In this document: piece by piece, positions 7,001 to 13,412 of the stretch | Layout: each line of letters begins with the position of its first letter | Position numbering within the stretch: position 1 is the first letter of the stretch | DNA from: an uncultured Acholeplasma sp. | Lineage (GTDB): Bacteria > Bacillota_I > Bacilli_A > Acholeplasmatales > Acholeplasmataceae | NCBI GenBank assembly: GCA_937934685.1 | Contig: CALGYU010000044.1 | Location: forward strand, 1-13,428 | Length of the DNA: 13,428 nucleotides | Direction: 5' to 3' | Translations under genes and position numbers: made by a program | The notes under the pieces: model-generated | What the model was told of the DNA's origin: nothing | The model's input: only the letters and a program-made list of their open reading frames with translations | Database searches by the model: none

Positions 7001-7844
7001 GCAACAAAGTTTTAATAACGATAAAAAGACGTTATACATCGTTTCAACACCTATCGGTAATCTTAAAGATATTACCTTTAGAGCCATTGAAACGCTCAAT
7101 CAAGTAGACTATATTTTAGCAGAAGATTCTAGAGTAACTGACAAACTATTAAAACATTATCAAATCCAAAAACCAGTTATTTCTTATCACGAACATAATA
7201 AATTTCAAAAAGAAGATTATATCATCAGCCTACTAGAAAAGGGCCATAACTTAGCCTTAGTTAGTGATGCAGGAACACCGTTAATTAGTGATCCAGGTTA
7301 TGAAATTGTAAAAAAAGTGATGGAAGAAAACTATAATGTCGTCGCAATCCCTGGAGCAAGTGCTATCTTAGCCTCTTTAATCACTTCAAGTATTGCGCCT
7401 ATGCCATTTGTTTTCATTGGTTTTATTCCTAGAAAAGAAAGTGAGCAAAAAGCTCTATTTGAAAAATATAAAAATTATCCTGAAACACTCATCTTCTATG
7501 AATCCCCTAAAAGAATTGTTGCAACCCTAAATCAAATCCTACCCATCTTAGGCAACAGACAAATATCATTGGCCAGAGAAGTAACGAAAAAATTTGAAAC
7601 CATCATCAACGGACCAATTGAAGACATTTTAAAAGAAGAAATATCTGAATTAGGAGAATATGTGCTCATCATTGAAGGCGCAAAAAACGTCTCAACTTAT
7701 GATCATATTACAATCCATGAACACGTCTTAATTTACATCAAACAAGGTCATTCTGAAAAAGAAGCTTTAAAACTAGTAGCAAAAGATAGGAATCTTAAGA
7801 AAAACGAAATTTATAAAGTGTATAAAATAAATGATGAAACTTGA
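6993..7844 (+). CDS. rsmI: 16S rRNA (cytidine-1402 2'-O)-methyltransferase RsmI
   Basis: Methylates the 2'-OH of C1402 in the decoding centre of 16S rRNA. It belongs to the tetrapyrrole-methylase-like SAM family. Visible motifs are STPIGNL (residues 18-24), AEDSR (43-47), SDAGTPLISDPG (91-102), IPGASAIL (119-126), GFIPRK (143-148) and YESPKR further on; the C-terminus keeps the HSEKEALKLVA helix seen in the family. At 283 residues it is full length. Its start lies inside the end of the TerB-like gene, with only a weak AAAGAAG upstream, so translation is probably coupled. It ends in TGA, and that stop codon lies inside the -35 box of the next promoter. Confidence 0.95.
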   Translation: MNKQQSFNNDKKTLYIVSTPIGNLKDITFRAIETLNQVDYILAEDSRVTDKLLKHYQIQKPVISYHEHNKFQKEDYIISLLEKGHNLALVSDAGTPLISDPGYEIVKKVMEENYNVVAIPGASAILASLITSSIAPMPFVFIGFIPRKESEQKALFEKYKNYPETLIFYESPKRIVATLNQILPILGNRQISLAREVTKKFETIINGPIEDILKEEISELGEYVLIIEGAKNVSTYDHITIHEHVLIYIKQGHSEKEALKLVAKDRNLKKNEIYKVYKINDET

Positions 7845-7869
7845 ATCTAAAAATGATATATTATATAAT
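7841..7869 (+). promoter_or_regulatory. Sigma-A type promoter for the metS T-box transcript
   Basis: TTGAAT (-35) at 7841-7846 and TATAAT (-10) at 7864-7869 are separated by exactly 17 bases. The -35 box overlaps the rsmI stop codon. Transcription should begin near 7876, just before stem I of the T-box. Confidence 0.85.
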
Positions 7870-7875
7870 TAAGAT

Positions 7876-8112
7876 GAATTGAATAAAGCGTTGAAAAGAA
7901 GAGTGTTAAGCCTTGGTTTTAAGAGAGTCTATGAGTGGTGAGAATAGATAAACAAGCTTAATATAAATGATCTTTGAGCTTTTTAAGTCGATAGGTAGAC
8001 TTAAACGTTATCTTGCGTTAAAAGAAAGAGTGCTAAGTATAGGACCTATACTTAGAATTAAGGTGGTACCGCGATCAATCGTCCTTAAAGGTTTTTTAAG
8101 GTCTTTTTTTTT
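7876..8112 (+). ncRNA. T-box leader, methionine-specific, with terminator
   Basis: A tRNA-sensing leader that lets transcription into metS proceed when tRNA-Met is uncharged. Stem I runs from AAAGC (7885-7889) to GCTTT (7978-7982), with a second helix GTTAAG/CTTAAT and a distal arm holding AGAGAG and GGTG (about 7921-7940). The specifier loop presents ATG (7967-7969) followed by A, which reads methionine. A 7 bp stem II is at 7983-8004 and a 9 bp stem III at 8033-8055. The conserved T-box AAGGTGGTACCGCG is at 8060-8073. Its TGGT (8064-8067) pairs with an ACCA tRNA end, as expected if the discriminator base is A. TTAAGG (8058-8063) can pair with CCTTAA (8083-8088) as antiterminator; the competing terminator stem is CCTTAAA/TTTAAGG (8083-8089, 8095-8101) before a T tract. 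Start is estimated from the promoter. Confidence 0.93.
8083..8112 (+). terminator. Regulated terminator of the metS T-box
   Basis: CCTTAAA (8083-8089) and TTTAAGG (8095-8101) enclose a 5-base loop and are followed by a T-rich run to 8112. The upstream arm also pairs with the T-box region, making the terminator and antiterminator mutually exclusive. Confidence 0.88.
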
Positions 8113-8134
8113 AGATATAAATGGAGGAACAAAA

Positions 8135-9691
8135 ATGAAAAAGAAATATTATATTACAACAGCAATTGCATACGCATCAGCAATCCCACATATAGGAAAC
8201 GTTTATGAAGCAATCATGGCAGACTCAATCGCACGCTTTAAAAGATTAGAAGGATACGATGTTTTCTTTCAAACTGGAACCGATGAGCACGGCCAAAAAA
8301 TCGAACAAAACGCTGCTAAACAAGATTTAAATCCACAAGCATATGTGGACATGATCGCCTCAGACATCCAAAGAATTTATGACCTAGTTAACGTAAGCTA
8401 CGATAAATTCATAAGAACAACCAATATAGAACATCAAAAAAGTGTTCAAGCCATCGTGAAAAAACTATATGAACAAGGTGATATTTACCTAGGGAAATAT
8501 GAAGGTTGGTATAGTGTTTCTGATGAGGCCTATATTTCTGAAAATGACATCATCGACGGTAAAGCACCAAGCGGAGATATTCCAGTATGGACAAGTGAGG
8601 ATGCCTACTTTTTAAAACTATCTAAATATCAAGATCGTCTGATTCAACATATTAAAGATCATCCTGAATTCATCATGCCAGAAAGCAGAAGAAATGAAGT
8701 TTTACAAAACTTTTTAAGTGAAAAACTTCCAGATCTTTCTATTTCAAGAACATCTTTTAAATGGGGAATCCCCGTATCCTTTGATGATCAACACGTAGTT
8801 TACGTATGGATAGATGCTTTAAGCAATTACATCACAGGCTTAGGCTATCACCCAGAACAACCAAATGCGCCATTATTTGAACAATATTGGCCAGCCAATG
8901 TTCATCTTATTGGAAAAGATATTATGAGATTCCATGCAATTTATTGGCCGATATTACTTATGGCATTAAACATCGAACTACCAAAACAAATTTTTGGCCA
9001 TCCATGGATTTTATTTGATAAAAATAAAATGAGCAAATCAGTAGGAAACGTCTTATATGTAGATGACTTAGTAAAACACTTTGGTGTAGAAACCATTAGA
9101 TATTATGTGCTACATGAAATACCATATGCACAAGATGGAAATATTACCTATGAATTACTCATCGAAAGAAACAACAGTGATTTAGCCAACACCATTGGGA
9201 ATCTAGTAAACAGAACGATTGGGATGGCAAAAAAATATCGAGACGGTATGGTTAAAAAAACAATGATCAAAGAACCGTTTGAACTTAGTTTAGAAGAAAA
9301 AGCTTTACCAGTCTTAGAAAAAATGATTCATAAAATGGATCAACTAAAAGTTGGAGATGCACTAGATGAGGTCTTACAACTAGCAAGACATGCCAATAAA
9401 TACATCGATGTATCTGAACCATGGAATTTATTCAAAGATGAAACCAAACAAGAAACATTAGATCATGTTCTTTATCATTTAGTAGAAACCATTAGATATA
9501 TAGGTGTTTTACTACAACCATATTTACCACAAACAGCAGAAAAGATTTTAAATCTCATTAAAGCAGAAAAGAGAAGTTTTGAAAGTTTAAAAACATTTGG
9601 TCAAACACAAAATGTTTTATTAGAGGCATCAGAAGTATTATTCGAAAGATATGATGCAGATAAAAAAATGAGTGAAATATTAGAGGGATAA
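8135..9691 (+). CDS. metS: Methionyl-tRNA synthetase (short form)
   Basis: Charges tRNA-Met with methionine. This is a class I synthetase: HIGN (the HIGH motif) is at residues 19-22 and KMSKS at 298-302, with the family's YYITTAIAYASAIPHIGN start and TGTDEHGQKI (47-56). The connective-peptide region reads GWYSVSDEAYI without cysteine pairs, so it is the zinc-free type. I start at ATG 8135, preceded by GGAGG at 8123-8127, giving 518 residues. An in-frame ATG at 7967 is open to this point but is the T-box specifier codon and must not be taken as the start. The protein stops at the end of the anticodon-binding domain; the C-terminal tRNA-binding OB-fold found in the longer Bacillus enzyme is absent. 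It is the first gene of the T-box transcript, one base before yitT. Confidence 0.97.
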   Translation: MKKKYYITTAIAYASAIPHIGNVYEAIMADSIARFKRLEGYDVFFQTGTDEHGQKIEQNAAKQDLNPQAYVDMIASDIQRIYDLVNVSYDKFIRTTNIEHQKSVQAIVKKLYEQGDIYLGKYEGWYSVSDEAYISENDIIDGKAPSGDIPVWTSEDAYFLKLSKYQDRLIQHIKDHPEFIMPESRRNEVLQNFLSEKLPDLSISRTSFKWGIPVSFDDQHVVYVWIDALSNYITGLGYHPEQPNAPLFEQYWPANVHLIGKDIMRFHAIYWPILLMALNIELPKQIFGHPWILFDKNKMSKSVGNVLYVDDLVKHFGVETIRYYVLHEIPYAQDGNITYELLIERNNSDLANTIGNLVNRTIGMAKKYRDGMVKKTMIKEPFELSLEEKALPVLEKMIHKMDQLKVGDALDEVLQLARHANKYIDVSEPWNLFKDETKQETLDHVLYHLVETIRYIGVLLQPYLPQTAEKILNLIKAEKRSFESLKTFGQTQNVLLEASEVLFERYDADKKMSEILEG

Positions 9692-9692
9692 A

Positions 9693-10658
9693 ATGAAAAA
9701 AATAATTGAAGGCCTTAAAAGTGAAACCTTCAAACTCAAAGTAAAACCAGAAATCAAACGATTCTTGGCAGTTATTATTTTCACATTGATTTATGGACTG
9801 GGTCTTGTTTGGTTTTTAGAAGAATCAGCTATTCCAATGTATACAGGCGGAATGCCTGGTTTAGGACAAGTTTTAAGAGACTTGTTTGTTTATAACCTAG
9901 GATGGATGAGAGAAGACCAAGGAAATTTATTTATGTCCTTATTTGTCATCGTATCAAATATACCAATCCTACTATTAGGCTGGTTTGGAGTCTCAAAGAA
10001 GTTTACCATATACAGTTTAATTTCAATCTTAGTACAATCGCTTGTTATTGGATTTATACCTAAGTTAAATCTTGGCTTAAATGAACCAGCACACGCCTTA
10101 ATAGCAGCTATTTTAGGAGGCTTATTAATTGGTGTTGGAGTTGGTGGAGCTTTAAAATATGGAACATCCACCGGTGGAGTAGACATTATTGCTCAATACT
10201 ACTCATTAAAAAAAGGTAAATCTGTTGGGTTTGTTTCGATGTTCCTAAACGTTGTCATCGCCCTAGCAGGAGCCATCACAACAGGTGGTAGAACCATCAA
10301 TGGTGTGTTAGTTGTACCAGGGTTAGTCTTTTCATACACCATCATTAGAATCATCATCACAACCATGTCAACCGATAAAATACATACAGGCTATCAACAT
10401 ATGGCCGTTAACATCATCACAGAAGCACCAAGAGATGTTATCAACGATATTTTAATCAAACTTCACCGTGGCGTCACTTTAACCAAAGTCCAAGGTGCGT
10501 ATTCACAACACGAAAGAATTATGATTTATGTTGTCATCTCTAGCTATGAACTACAAAGTTTACTAGATATTGTCAGAATTATTGATGATAAAGCCTTTAT
10601 CACAACAACCCCTGTTAAAGGTGTTTACGGGAATTTCAAAAAGAAAACGATTGCATAA
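9693..10658 (+). CDS. yitT: YitT family membrane protein (DUF161/DUF2179)
   Basis: Integral membrane protein of the YitT family, common in Firmicutes; no transport substrate or activity is firmly established for it. The N-terminal half has several hydrophobic segments (about residues 23-42, 79-98, 106-122, 134-152, 178-195, 205-223). The family signature GTSTGGVD is at 157-164. The C-terminal soluble domain, about 230-317, matches the DUF2179 pattern, including HRGVTLTKVQGAYS (258-271). At 321 residues it is slightly long, partly because of a segment around 43-80 containing MYTGGMPGLGQV. The ATG is one base after the metS stop, with GAGGG at 9683-9687, and there is no room for a promoter or terminator between them. 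It is therefore expected to be under the same methionine T-box control. The symbol marks family membership, not a proven ortholog. Confidence 0.88.
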   Translation: MKKIIEGLKSETFKLKVKPEIKRFLAVIIFTLIYGLGLVWFLEESAIPMYTGGMPGLGQVLRDLFVYNLGWMREDQGNLFMSLFVIVSNIPILLLGWFGVSKKFTIYSLISILVQSLVIGFIPKLNLGLNEPAHALIAAILGGLLIGVGVGGALKYGTSTGGVDIIAQYYSLKKGKSVGFVSMFLNVVIALAGAITTGGRTINGVLVVPGLVFSYTIIRIIITTMSTDKIHTGYQHMAVNIITEAPRDVINDILIKLHRGVTLTKVQGAYSQHERIMIYVVISSYELQSLLDIVRIIDDKAFITTTPVKGVYGNFKKKTIA

Positions 10659-10686
10659 GACGCATATTAACATGCGTCTTTTTTTC
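10657..10686 (+). terminator. Rho-independent terminator after yitT
   Basis: The arms AAGACGCAT (10657-10665) and ATGCGTCTT (10672-10680) form a 9 bp stem with a 6-base loop, followed by a T run. The stem begins inside the yitT stop codon and ends the metS-yitT unit. Confidence 0.92.
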
Positions 10687-10688
10687 TA

Positions 10689-10717
10689 TTTACAAACCCC
10701 AAAACATTTGTTATAAT
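10689..10717 (+). promoter_or_regulatory. Promoter of the purine riboswitch-permease transcript
   Basis: TTTACA (-35, 10689-10694) and TATAAT (-10, 10712-10717) are 17 bases apart, with TGT immediately before the -10 (extended -10). It starts only three bases after the preceding terminator's T run. Transcription should begin near 10724, just ahead of the aptamer. Confidence 0.88.
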
Positions 10718-10734
10718 ACCTTTGTATTCGATAT

Positions 10735-10881
10735 ATCGTATATCTGATCTAATATGGTGATCAAGTTTCTACCGCCTAACCGTAAAATGGGCGACTACGA
10801 TTGTCAACTCCTTTTTTTGTTTTGCAAAAGGTGTTGTCAAATGTAGATAGAAACCATTGTCAAAAGCAAGGGTTTTTTTTA
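10735..10881 (+). ncRNA. Purine riboswitch, guanine class, with terminator platform
   Basis: The aptamer spans 10735-10801. P1 is ATCGTA/TACGAT (10735-10740, 10796-10801), P2 is TGATC/GATCA (10745-10749, 10759-10763) with loop TAATATGGT, and P3 is GCCTA/TGGGC (10774-10778, 10788-10792) with loop ACCGTAAAA. The conserved core AGTTTCTACC is at 10764-10773. The specificity base just before the 3' strand of P1 is C10795. In this family C selects guanine or hypoxanthine, whereas adenine switches have T. The core keeps the standard TTTCTA, which argues against the 2'-deoxyguanosine variant. Downstream are a long hairpin (10805-10836) and a terminator (10851-10880). The layout predicts transcription shut-off when guanine or hypoxanthine is plentiful. 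Confidence 0.94.
10851..10880 (+). terminator. Regulated terminator of the purine riboswitch
   Basis: AAACC-A-TTG (10851-10859) pairs with CAA-G-GGTTT (10867-10875), with one A-G mismatch and a 7-base loop, and the stem's 3' end merges into eight Ts. The 5' arm can instead pair with the aptamer core: TAGAAAC (10848-10854) is the exact complement of GTTTCTA (10765-10771). This gives a plausible antiterminator when no ligand is bound. Confidence 0.8.
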
Positions 10882-10930
10882 TTTTTGATATCATCGATTA
10901 CAAAAAAATATAAAAAAGAGAGGGAATCAA

Positions 10931-12340
10931 ATGACTTTCGTAGAGAAAATCAAGTCTTTCTTCAAGTTTGAAAAAAGACAAACCAACTTTAAAAACGAAG
11001 CATTAGGAGGATTAGTTACCTTCCTAGCAATGAGCTACATCTTAGCAGTAAACCCAGATATCATCACAAGTTCTGGAATCCCATTAGGGGGAGCGTTTAT
11101 TGCAACAGCATTAGGAGCGTTTATTGCAACGCTTATCATGGCTTTTACGGCAAACTATCCAGTAGCACTAGCTCCTGGAATGGGCGTTAACGCATTTTTC
11201 ACCTACACCATTGTTTTAACCATTGGTTATTCATGGCAAGAAGCGTTAGCAGCATCATTTATTGGAGGACTTATCTTTGTGGCTATCTCATTTACGCCAT
11301 TAAGAAGAAAACTCATTGAAGCTATTCCAAACGGCTTAAAAGCTGCTATTGGAGCAGGAATCGGATTTTTCATCGCTTTTGTAGGATTAAAAAACGCAGG
11401 TATCATTGTTAATAACAGCGCAACAGGTGTAGCCTTAGGCGATCTATCACAACCAAGTGTATTAGTTGCATTATTCGGAATTGCGGTTGTCTTTATTTTA
11501 TATAACTTAAAAAACAAAAAAATCGCACGTTTCTCATTTATCTTAGCAATCCTATCAACTGCAGTATTATACGTTATTCTAGCAGCCGTTGGAGCTCCAG
11601 GTATTGGTAAAATTGAAATCTTAAACTACAGTGATTTAGCCTCATTTAAAGAAACCTTTGGTGGCTTTATTAAAGGATTCCAAACCATGTTCCAAGATAC
11701 TCCAGGGGGACTTGCAGCAAGTGCTAAACTAATCACCTTACCAGTTGTAGTCTTTGCATTACTGTTTGTAGATATTTTTGATACAGCAGGAACTTTAGTG
11801 GCTGTAACTAAATCTGCAGGTATCCAAGAAGAAGATGGAACAATCCCTAATTTAGACAAAGCTTTATTTGCAGACGCAGTAGGGACTTTAATTAGTTCTA
11901 CATTAGGAACACCAGAAATCACTTCTTATGTTGAATCAGCAACCGGCGTTGAATCAGGCGCTAGAACAGGTTTTGCAAACATCGTAACTGCAGTATTGTT
12001 CTTATTATCTATTCTTTTATATCCAGTGATGGGCGTCTTCTTTATCCAATCAGTAACAGCTATGGCCTTAGTTTTAGTAGGGGCTTTAATGGCAACTCAA
12101 ATGTCTGAAATTGATTGGTCAGACAAAGTCATTGCAGTTTCAAGTTTCATGACTATTTTAGGAATGGTGTTAACATATTCAGTTGCAGATGGTATTGCCT
12201 TTGGGTTTATTACATATAGCATCGCAATGATCGCACAAGGTAGAAGAAAAGAAGTTCATCCACTAATCTATATTTTCTCAGTAGGATTTATCGTATACTT
12301 CGCTTTATACTCATTAAACTTCCAACTACCATTTCTTTAA
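10931..12340 (+). CDS. NCS2 (AzgA/PbuG-like) purine permease
   Basis: Multi-helix membrane permease of the nucleobase-cation symporter 2 superfamily, AzgA-like branch, importing purine bases, probably with protons. Family signatures are APGMGVNAFF (residues 81-90), VDIFDTAGTL (280-289) and TSYVESATGVESGARTG (331-347), which holds conserved binding-site residues. At 469 residues it is slightly longer than the usual 430-460. Some ten or more hydrophobic segments fill the length, and the N-terminus is cytoplasmic-like and basic. AGAGAGGG at about 10917-10924 precedes the ATG. It is a single-gene unit behind the guanine-class riboswitch, which supports guanine/hypoxanthine (PbuG-like) rather than adenine as the main substrate. 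Sequence alone does not separate these, so I give no symbol. Confidence 0.92.
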   Translation: MTFVEKIKSFFKFEKRQTNFKNEALGGLVTFLAMSYILAVNPDIITSSGIPLGGAFIATALGAFIATLIMAFTANYPVALAPGMGVNAFFTYTIVLTIGYSWQEALAASFIGGLIFVAISFTPLRRKLIEAIPNGLKAAIGAGIGFFIAFVGLKNAGIIVNNSATGVALGDLSQPSVLVALFGIAVVFILYNLKNKKIARFSFILAILSTAVLYVILAAVGAPGIGKIEILNYSDLASFKETFGGFIKGFQTMFQDTPGGLAASAKLITLPVVVFALLFVDIFDTAGTLVAVTKSAGIQEEDGTIPNLDKALFADAVGTLISSTLGTPEITSYVESATGVESGARTGFANIVTAVLFLLSILLYPVMGVFFIQSVTAMALVLVGALMATQMSEIDWSDKVIAVSSFMTILGMVLTYSVADGIAFGFITYSIAMIAQGRRKEVHPLIYIFSVGFIVYFALYSLNFQLPFL

Positions 12341-12360
12341 TTAAATCAAATCTTAAAAAC

Positions 12361-12396
12361 AAGCCAGATAATCAAAAATCTGGCTTTTCTTTTTTA
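12361..12396 (+). terminator. Rho-independent terminator after the purine permease
   Basis: AAGCCAGAT (12361-12369) and ATCTGGCTT (12378-12386) form a perfect 9 bp stem with an 8-base loop, followed by a T-rich tract broken by one C. It lies 20 bases after the permease stop codon. Confidence 0.92.
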
Positions 12397-12410
12397 ATAT
12401 CAACGAATTC

Positions 12411-12439
12411 TTTATATCCTATAAAATAAATGATATAAT
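12411..12439 (+). promoter_or_regulatory. Promoter for the unknown membrane protein gene
   Basis: TATAAT at 12434-12439 is preceded by TGA (extended -10), with a moderate TTTATA at 12411-12416 as -35 and a 17-base spacer. Transcription would begin near 12446, leaving a leader of about 40 bases that carries AAGGAG at 12471-12476. Confidence 0.75.
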
Positions 12440-12485
12440 TAAAGCATAAAAACACTATACAAAGGCATATAAGGAGAGATATTTA

Positions 12486-13349
12486 ATGAAAAAAGACAAG
12501 CTTCTAAAAATTTTATTATTGGGAAGTATCATCGTATTAGCTATATCTTTAGTACCGTTATTCATTAGTGATTGGTTTGATAGAAATATTGAAACCGTAG
12601 GAATTAGAATATCTGTTTTAATCGTTTCATTTGCTGCGTTTTTAGCAAGTTCCTTTTTTAGCTACTTAGTTTATACTCACAATAAAACGGTAAGCAGATT
12701 AAGTGATGATATGAACAGACGCGCAGAAATGTTTAGAGAAATCCAATTTGCCTCTAGTAATTACTCAATCATCGAATTTACAGATAGAATGCTTATCTAT
12801 AAAGAATCAGATAGATATATCAAACGATTTTTAGAAGACAAAGAATTTGGCTTCCATTTAATTGAAGCAGATCCTGATAAGAAAACAGAAGAAATCACTT
12901 TAGATAAATATAACTTCTACACCATAAGAATACCTTTTAAAATAGTGGAAGGAAAAATGGTTTCTAAACTAAAGGTAAGCCAGATACGATTTGAAAGAGA
13001 TTTAAAACGATACTATTTCCATCCTACAAATGATAGACAAGAAGAAACAGGCTATATTCTATATAATGAAACAACCAAGAGAAACAACTTAATCATGAAC
13101 TTAATCGTTAGAAAAGACAATGATTTTTTTAATCAAGAAGTTAACGTATTTACTAAAATAAAAATTATCATTAAAGTTGTTAGTTTGCTAGGCGTAACTA
13201 CAAAAGGAATCAATGAACTTTATTTTACTAACCCTACACAAACTGAAGGAGACGGCCTTCATACGTATAAAATCAACTCATCAAACTTCACACTTTTAGA
13301 AAGACCTAAAATTGAAAGTCTAGATGACCTAGAATTTGATTTACTCTAA
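12486..13349 (+). CDS. Unrecognised two-helix membrane protein with a large C-terminal domain
   Basis: I do not recognise this 287-residue protein. It has a short basic N-terminus (MKKDKLLK), a hydrophobic segment at about residues 7-27, a short loop with FDRN, and a second hydrophobic segment at about 40-63. A mixed alpha/beta soluble domain of about 220 residues follows. With the positive N-terminus inside, both termini should be cytoplasmic. Just after the second helix, residues 66-85 are polar and possibly helical (SRLSDDMNRR). The soluble part has no cysteine cluster, P-loop or other catalytic motif that I can see, and ends in an acidic tail (ESLDDLEFDLL). It has its own promoter, an AAGGAG ribosome site nine bases before the ATG, and its own terminator, so it is expressed alone. 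It may be a lineage-specific Acholeplasma protein; no function is proposed. Confidence 0.85.
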   Translation: MKKDKLLKILLLGSIIVLAISLVPLFISDWFDRNIETVGIRISVLIVSFAAFLASSFFSYLVYTHNKTVSRLSDDMNRRAEMFREIQFASSNYSIIEFTDRMLIYKESDRYIKRFLEDKEFGFHLIEADPDKKTEEITLDKYNFYTIRIPFKIVEGKMVSKLKVSQIRFERDLKRYYFHPTNDRQEETGYILYNETTKRNNLIMNLIVRKDNDFFNQEVNVFTKIKIIIKVVSLLGVTTKGINELYFTNPTQTEGDGLHTYKINSSNFTLLERPKIESLDDLEFDLL

Positions 13350-13356
13350 TGAAAAG

Positions 13357-13389
13357 AAAAACTATAAGATAGCATCTTATAGTTTTTTT
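13357..13389 (+). terminator. Rho-independent terminator after the unknown membrane protein gene
   Basis: AAACTATAAGAT (13359-13370) and ATCTTATAGTTT (13374-13385) form a perfect 12 bp stem around a three-base AGC loop, followed by T residues to 13389. It lies about ten bases after the stop codon. Confidence 0.92.
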
Positions 13390-13412
13390 ATATGACTAAA
13401 AAAAACTAACAT

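Noticed and set aside
8121..8138. Five-codon frame ATG-GAG-GAA-CAA-AAA-TGA just before metS
   Set aside because: It is made of the metS ribosome site itself, so it is very unlikely to be translated separately.
10735..10801. 2'-deoxyguanosine or adenine riboswitch instead of guanine class
   Set aside because: The base before the 3' strand of P1 is C rather than T, excluding adenine preference, and the J2/3 core is the standard GTTTCTACC rather than the altered core of 2'-deoxyguanosine aptamers.
5404..11922. Minus-strand open frames opposite ricT, yitT and the purine permease
   Set aside because: Shadows of conserved plus-strand genes. Their proline- and alanine-rich content follows from reading glycine- and hydrophobic-rich membrane genes backwards.
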